Positions 8,071 through 11,000 of a stretch of 11,000 nucleotides of DNA are shown in pieces; positions within the stretch are counted from its first letter, which is position 1, and every line of letters starts with the position of its first letter. This DNA is from Cristatella mucedo (taxonomy: Eukaryota > Bryozoa > Phylactolaemata > Cristatellidae), in assembly GCA_009760855.2 (NCBI GenBank), contig WPIO01000031.1, forward strand, positions 4,541,501-4,552,500, read 5' to 3'. The notes below the pieces were generated by a model, which saw only the letters and a program-made list of their open reading frames with translations, ran no database searches and was not told where the DNA came from. The position numbers and the translations under genes were made by a program.

Positions 8071-8107
8071 GCCGAGGAAGGATCGAAAAAAACGGTCCAA
8101 CGAACTA

Positions 8108-8286
8108 CGGCAGTCGCAGACCCTCGAGCGACTGCCGAGCTGCTGAGAGCAGGCTTCACAAGCTTCGAGCAGCTCCGCGTGCGCGAAGCTTGCGCTCTTG
8201 CGGCTCGAGCCCGCGACGAGCTAAAGGAATTATCGCTCCTGCCGACGGGCCAAAGAGCAGCCGAAGTGGGCGGCGGCCAGGCCGCC
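8108..8286. repeat. Cluster of inverted repeats/hairpins
   Basis: Four close structures: CGGCAGTCGC (8108-8117) with GCGACTGCCG (8128-8137), perfect with a 10-nt loop; 8159-8170 with 8181-8192, 12 bp with one mismatch and a 10-nt loop; the palindrome GGCTCGAGCC (8202-8211); and GGCGGCC/GGCCGCC (8272-8286). GAGCTGCT (8137-8144) and AGCAGCTC (8168-8175) offer another pairing. No gene was recognised across them. Confidence 0.7.
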
Positions 8287-9412
8287 GTGTGACGCAGGCG
8301 CTGGTAGGATAGGGCTCGTAGGATGGCGCACTAACCGAGTCGTCAACAGAGCAAACTCGGCGTCCAAGGCAGACGAGAGAGCCAGAGCCTGCTGCTGTCT
8401 GGCAGCAGAGAGATTGAGAAGCGAGGTCCCCCACGCCTGCCCACCGGCTTTCCGGACCTGGCCAAGAGAGCGACCTTGGCAGCGACCTTGTCAGGCTGCT
8501 CGCTGCTCCGAGCTGCATGCTGCAGCCCCTTCCCTCCCCTCCATCCAAAGGATCGCAGCAGCAGTAGCAGCAGCACACCAAACTGCTCGCCCTGCGGCAG
8601 CGGGCCAAAACGGCAAGCGGCGGCCTGCTTCGGCGGAAAGGAAGAGGGTGAGCTGAGCTGCAAGCGCCGCGGCTAGCTGCTTGCTGCCGAGGCCGGCCGG
8701 AAGCATTCAGAAGCAGCATGCAGCGCTGTGTGCAACATGCTTGCCGCCCGCGAGTGTGGGTCACCGTGAGTCCTCGTCAGCCCTCGAAGAGCAGCACTGG
8801 CCCGGTCGAACCGGACCTGCTGGCAGGCCGTGGAGGCGGGGCAGAGATTCGGCCTAGCTGCCACGGCTGCAGATAGCTATGTTTGCAGTGATGCTTACGA
8901 TAAGGCAGCTCATTGACAGAGCATTCCTGGCAGTGATACATAAACGAGACAAAGTGGCTCGTCGCGGGCAGCATCTCCCAGCAGCACCGGCAAGCTCACA
9001 GGCCCGCCCTCAGCAGGCTCGCGACGGTCACAGGACGGATCGCTGCTAAAGCCGAGACGAAGGATAGCGAAAGTGATTCAATTCGAAGGTTGATGTCATC
9101 AGGCAGCCGGCGCTTCTGTGTGCCAGCGCCAAGTCAACCTCAAACGGCCGTGTCGTGAATCTGCAGGGCTACAACCGGAGGCAGCAGTGCTGGCTGCTGC
9201 CTGAGCGATCGGATCTGAAGAGCTTCGCTTAAGTCCAACGCGTGTCCTGGGAGGGGGAGGGTGAAGGGGTGGAAGGATGGGAAGGAAATGTGGCAGGCAG
9301 CATGATGCACTATGTGCACCGACTGTTCAAAACTACAACGAACGACCTTTCATCCACACAAACACTCCCGGTGCACACACAATAATAGACCAGTGGTGGG
9401 AAGACCCGGCCT
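8287..9412. other. No supported gene
   Basis: GC-rich, with many CTGCTG/CAGCAG triplets. Minus-strand frames (up to about 200 codons, 8764-8156) have no motif, and alternative frames are open over the same bases. No tRNA, snRNA or transposon ORF was recognised. Confidence 0.5.
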
Positions 9413-9424
9413 CCCCCCCCCCCC
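9413..9424. repeat. C12 homopolymer
   Basis: Twelve consecutive C between GGCCT and ACTGCC. Confidence 0.95.
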
Positions 9425-9948
9425 ACTGCCAAAGGGTGCTCAGCAAGCTGGGCAGGCACACTGATGAGAGTGGGTCACAGGCAATCAATGAGTATTCAAA
9501 TTCTGCATGGCTACCTCCGCCCCCTCCCCATCCAGCAGCCAGACGATGTGGTCTTCCTTGCTGCCACCGATGGGAAGGAGGGATTGCAAGCAGCTGCCAG
9601 GCAACAGCCGTGCACGGTGCACAGTCGTCGAGTTGGTGAAACCGTCAAACGCACGGCTTGCCTTGACGTCCCCTGGTGACTGGTCTGAACGCAGTCCAAA
9701 CCTCTTTTCCGTGGGTTATTGTTTGTATTTTATGAGGCATCTATTGCTAAAATACTGCTAGTCGCTTGCGTTGCTCACAGGAAAGTATCCGATAACCGAT
9801 CCTCCGGCTACATGGGCTGTGTACACAAATCGGCTGCCGGCTCTGGCGAATGTCTTAACGGCTTACACTGACCGGTAAGGCATGCAGGCAACGGCAGGCG
9901 AGATAAGCACCTCTCAGCACCTCCACCGGTGGTGGAGCTACGACTTCT
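9425..9948. other. No supported gene
   Basis: A plus-strand frame 9277-9639 (about 120 codons) crosses the C12 run. It has no recognised motif and its middle depends on that homopolymer. Confidence 0.5.
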
Positions 9949-9993
<45 letters not shown>

Positions 9994-10016
9994 CTCTCTC
10001 TCTCTCTCTCTCTTTC
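9949..10016. repeat. (CT)n microsatellite
   Basis: About 33 CT units with one TTG interruption near 9990 and one TTT near 10013. Confidence 0.95.
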
Positions 10017-11000
10017 TGCTCAGCCACCATCACCGAGCCAGCGGACACCAGGCTGCTGCTGCTCAACTAGGCGAGGTGGGTGGGACCAACACTAGAAGGG
10101 CTGGTAGAGCCCAGGATTCGGCATCAGGGCTAGTGCATCTCTCCGGGCAAGTAAGCCGACGGCTGAAACTCTTACTTCGGTGGCCGAGGCCTTCTGCTAC
10201 CTTCGTCTCCGAGTCCCAACATCAGCGAGCTGGACTGGCAGCAGATGATGAGTGCTCCAGTAGCAGCTGCTTCGGCAGCAGCAGACAGGCAGAGAACGGT
10301 GGCGGTGGCAATTCCTATGAGCGTATCCAGTTGGCTTCTTGCCTGCCTTGGACGACCGGCAGCCACCAGGTCCCTGTCTTAGGGCCTTGGGAAGGGGTGG
10401 AGAGAGGGATAGGGGAGAAAAGGGGGGAGGGTCCCGTTGCCTCCACCCTCAAGCGATCGAGCTCAGCTTTTTTCGGTGGCCGCTCCCTTCCAAGGCGACC
10501 TTCACCTTCTTGGTGATCGGACTCTGCTGCCGAGATTATCCAAAAAGCATGTCGTTCTTGACTCTCTGGAACTTTCCTCACCGACTGGTACAAGGAGTGT
10601 CAGCAATCAGCACGGACAGTCATGCACTGTACTCATACAGGTAGCATATGTGAGCCACTTCGCACAGGTGATCCAACTACTGGCAAGAAAATCGCCGAAA
10701 GACCTTTGATCTGACCTTTGATCCTTTGACCTACTCACAGCCAGCAGTAGTCTGCTGCTTCATCGAATAGCCAGCAGCTCGACACTGCTAGCCAACCAAA
10801 TACGGTGAGCCCCACAGGCTTTGCACAACCGACAGCAAGCAAAAAGGCCGCACCCGAAGATAAAAGCTAGTCCAGCTAATTTGCCTACAGTAGCTTAACA
10901 AGAACCGTGCTGCCTGTTTAAACCTCAGCCGATGCTACTTGTTAGCTGCAGCGCTGGTTTTTTCGGTGGGTAGGGGAAGTCGGGCCAGGTGGATCTCGAC
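10017..11000. other. No supported gene
   Basis: Frames on both strands are short and unrecognised. TTCGGTGG recurs at 10176, 10472 and 10962; apart from this and the CCTTTGA cluster, nothing stands out. Confidence 0.5.
10701..10732 (-). promoter_or_regulatory. Triple CCTTTGA / TCAAAGG cluster (TCF/LEF- or nuclear-receptor-like)
   Basis: CCTTTGA occurs at 10703-10709, 10715-10721 and 10723-10729. On the minus strand this reads AGGTCAAAGGATCAAAGGTC and then AGATCAAAGG. AGATCAAAGG is the TCF/LEF consensus; AGGTCA-A-AGGATCA and similar DR1-like pairs resemble HNF4/COUP-TF sites. No gene is identified beside it. Confidence 0.35.

Noticed and set aside
7359-8292. Long frames (up to 266 codons) of poly-Leu, poly-Pro, poly-Gly or poly-Arg on both strands
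   Set aside because: All get their length from the stop-free GGA repeat and the CAC repeat; no domain is visible outside the repeats.
9277-9639. 120-codon plus-strand frame as a gene
   Set aside because: It crosses a C12 run, has no recognised motif, and a second frame is open across its 3' half.

Overview
This is eukaryotic genomic DNA, most likely from a bilaterian invertebrate. The reasons are spliced coding exons with GT/AG borders, a tRNA-derived SINE-like element, a decayed non-LTR retrotransposon of the restriction-like-endonuclease (R2-like) group, and at least nine long microsatellites in 11 kb. Nothing looks prokaryotic: no operons, ribosome binding sites or CRISPR. The species cannot be named from the sequence; an arthropod or flatworm is a guess.

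The one recognisable host gene is on the minus strand and appears to be the N-terminal part of PALS1/Stardust (MPP5), the Crumbs-complex scaffold of epithelial polarity. Coding exon 1 (5249 down to 4918) carries HREMAVD, the conserved Par6-binding motif of this family, and ends in a charged helix at a GT donor in phase 2. Exon 2 (2673 down to 2378) begins after an AG acceptor in the matching phase, continues the same helix, and carries a second conserved block. A possible exon 3 (2032 to about 1803) is phase-compatible but low in complexity. The L27, PDZ, SH3 and guanylate-kinase domains are not seen and should lie beyond the left edge of the window.

The 2.24 kb intron between exons 1 and 2 holds the retrotransposon relic (about 3112-4366), which sits between two (TA)n tracts. 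It keeps the end of the RT region, a damaged zinc knuckle and a nearly intact endonuclease domain, spread over several frames with in-frame stops. A 97-bp repeat occurs once in the small intron after exon 2 and once upstream of the start codon. The CpG-rich DNA just upstream of the ATG has a pair of E-boxes.

The remainder shows no gene I can support. It holds a SINE-like element (822-1036), CA, CT, GT, TA, ACC and GGA microsatellites, a 14-bp minisatellite, an AT-rich island (about 6010-6545) with a 14-bp palindrome and a short acidic open frame, a cluster of hairpins (8108-8286), and three tightly spaced CCTTTGA sites near the right end.
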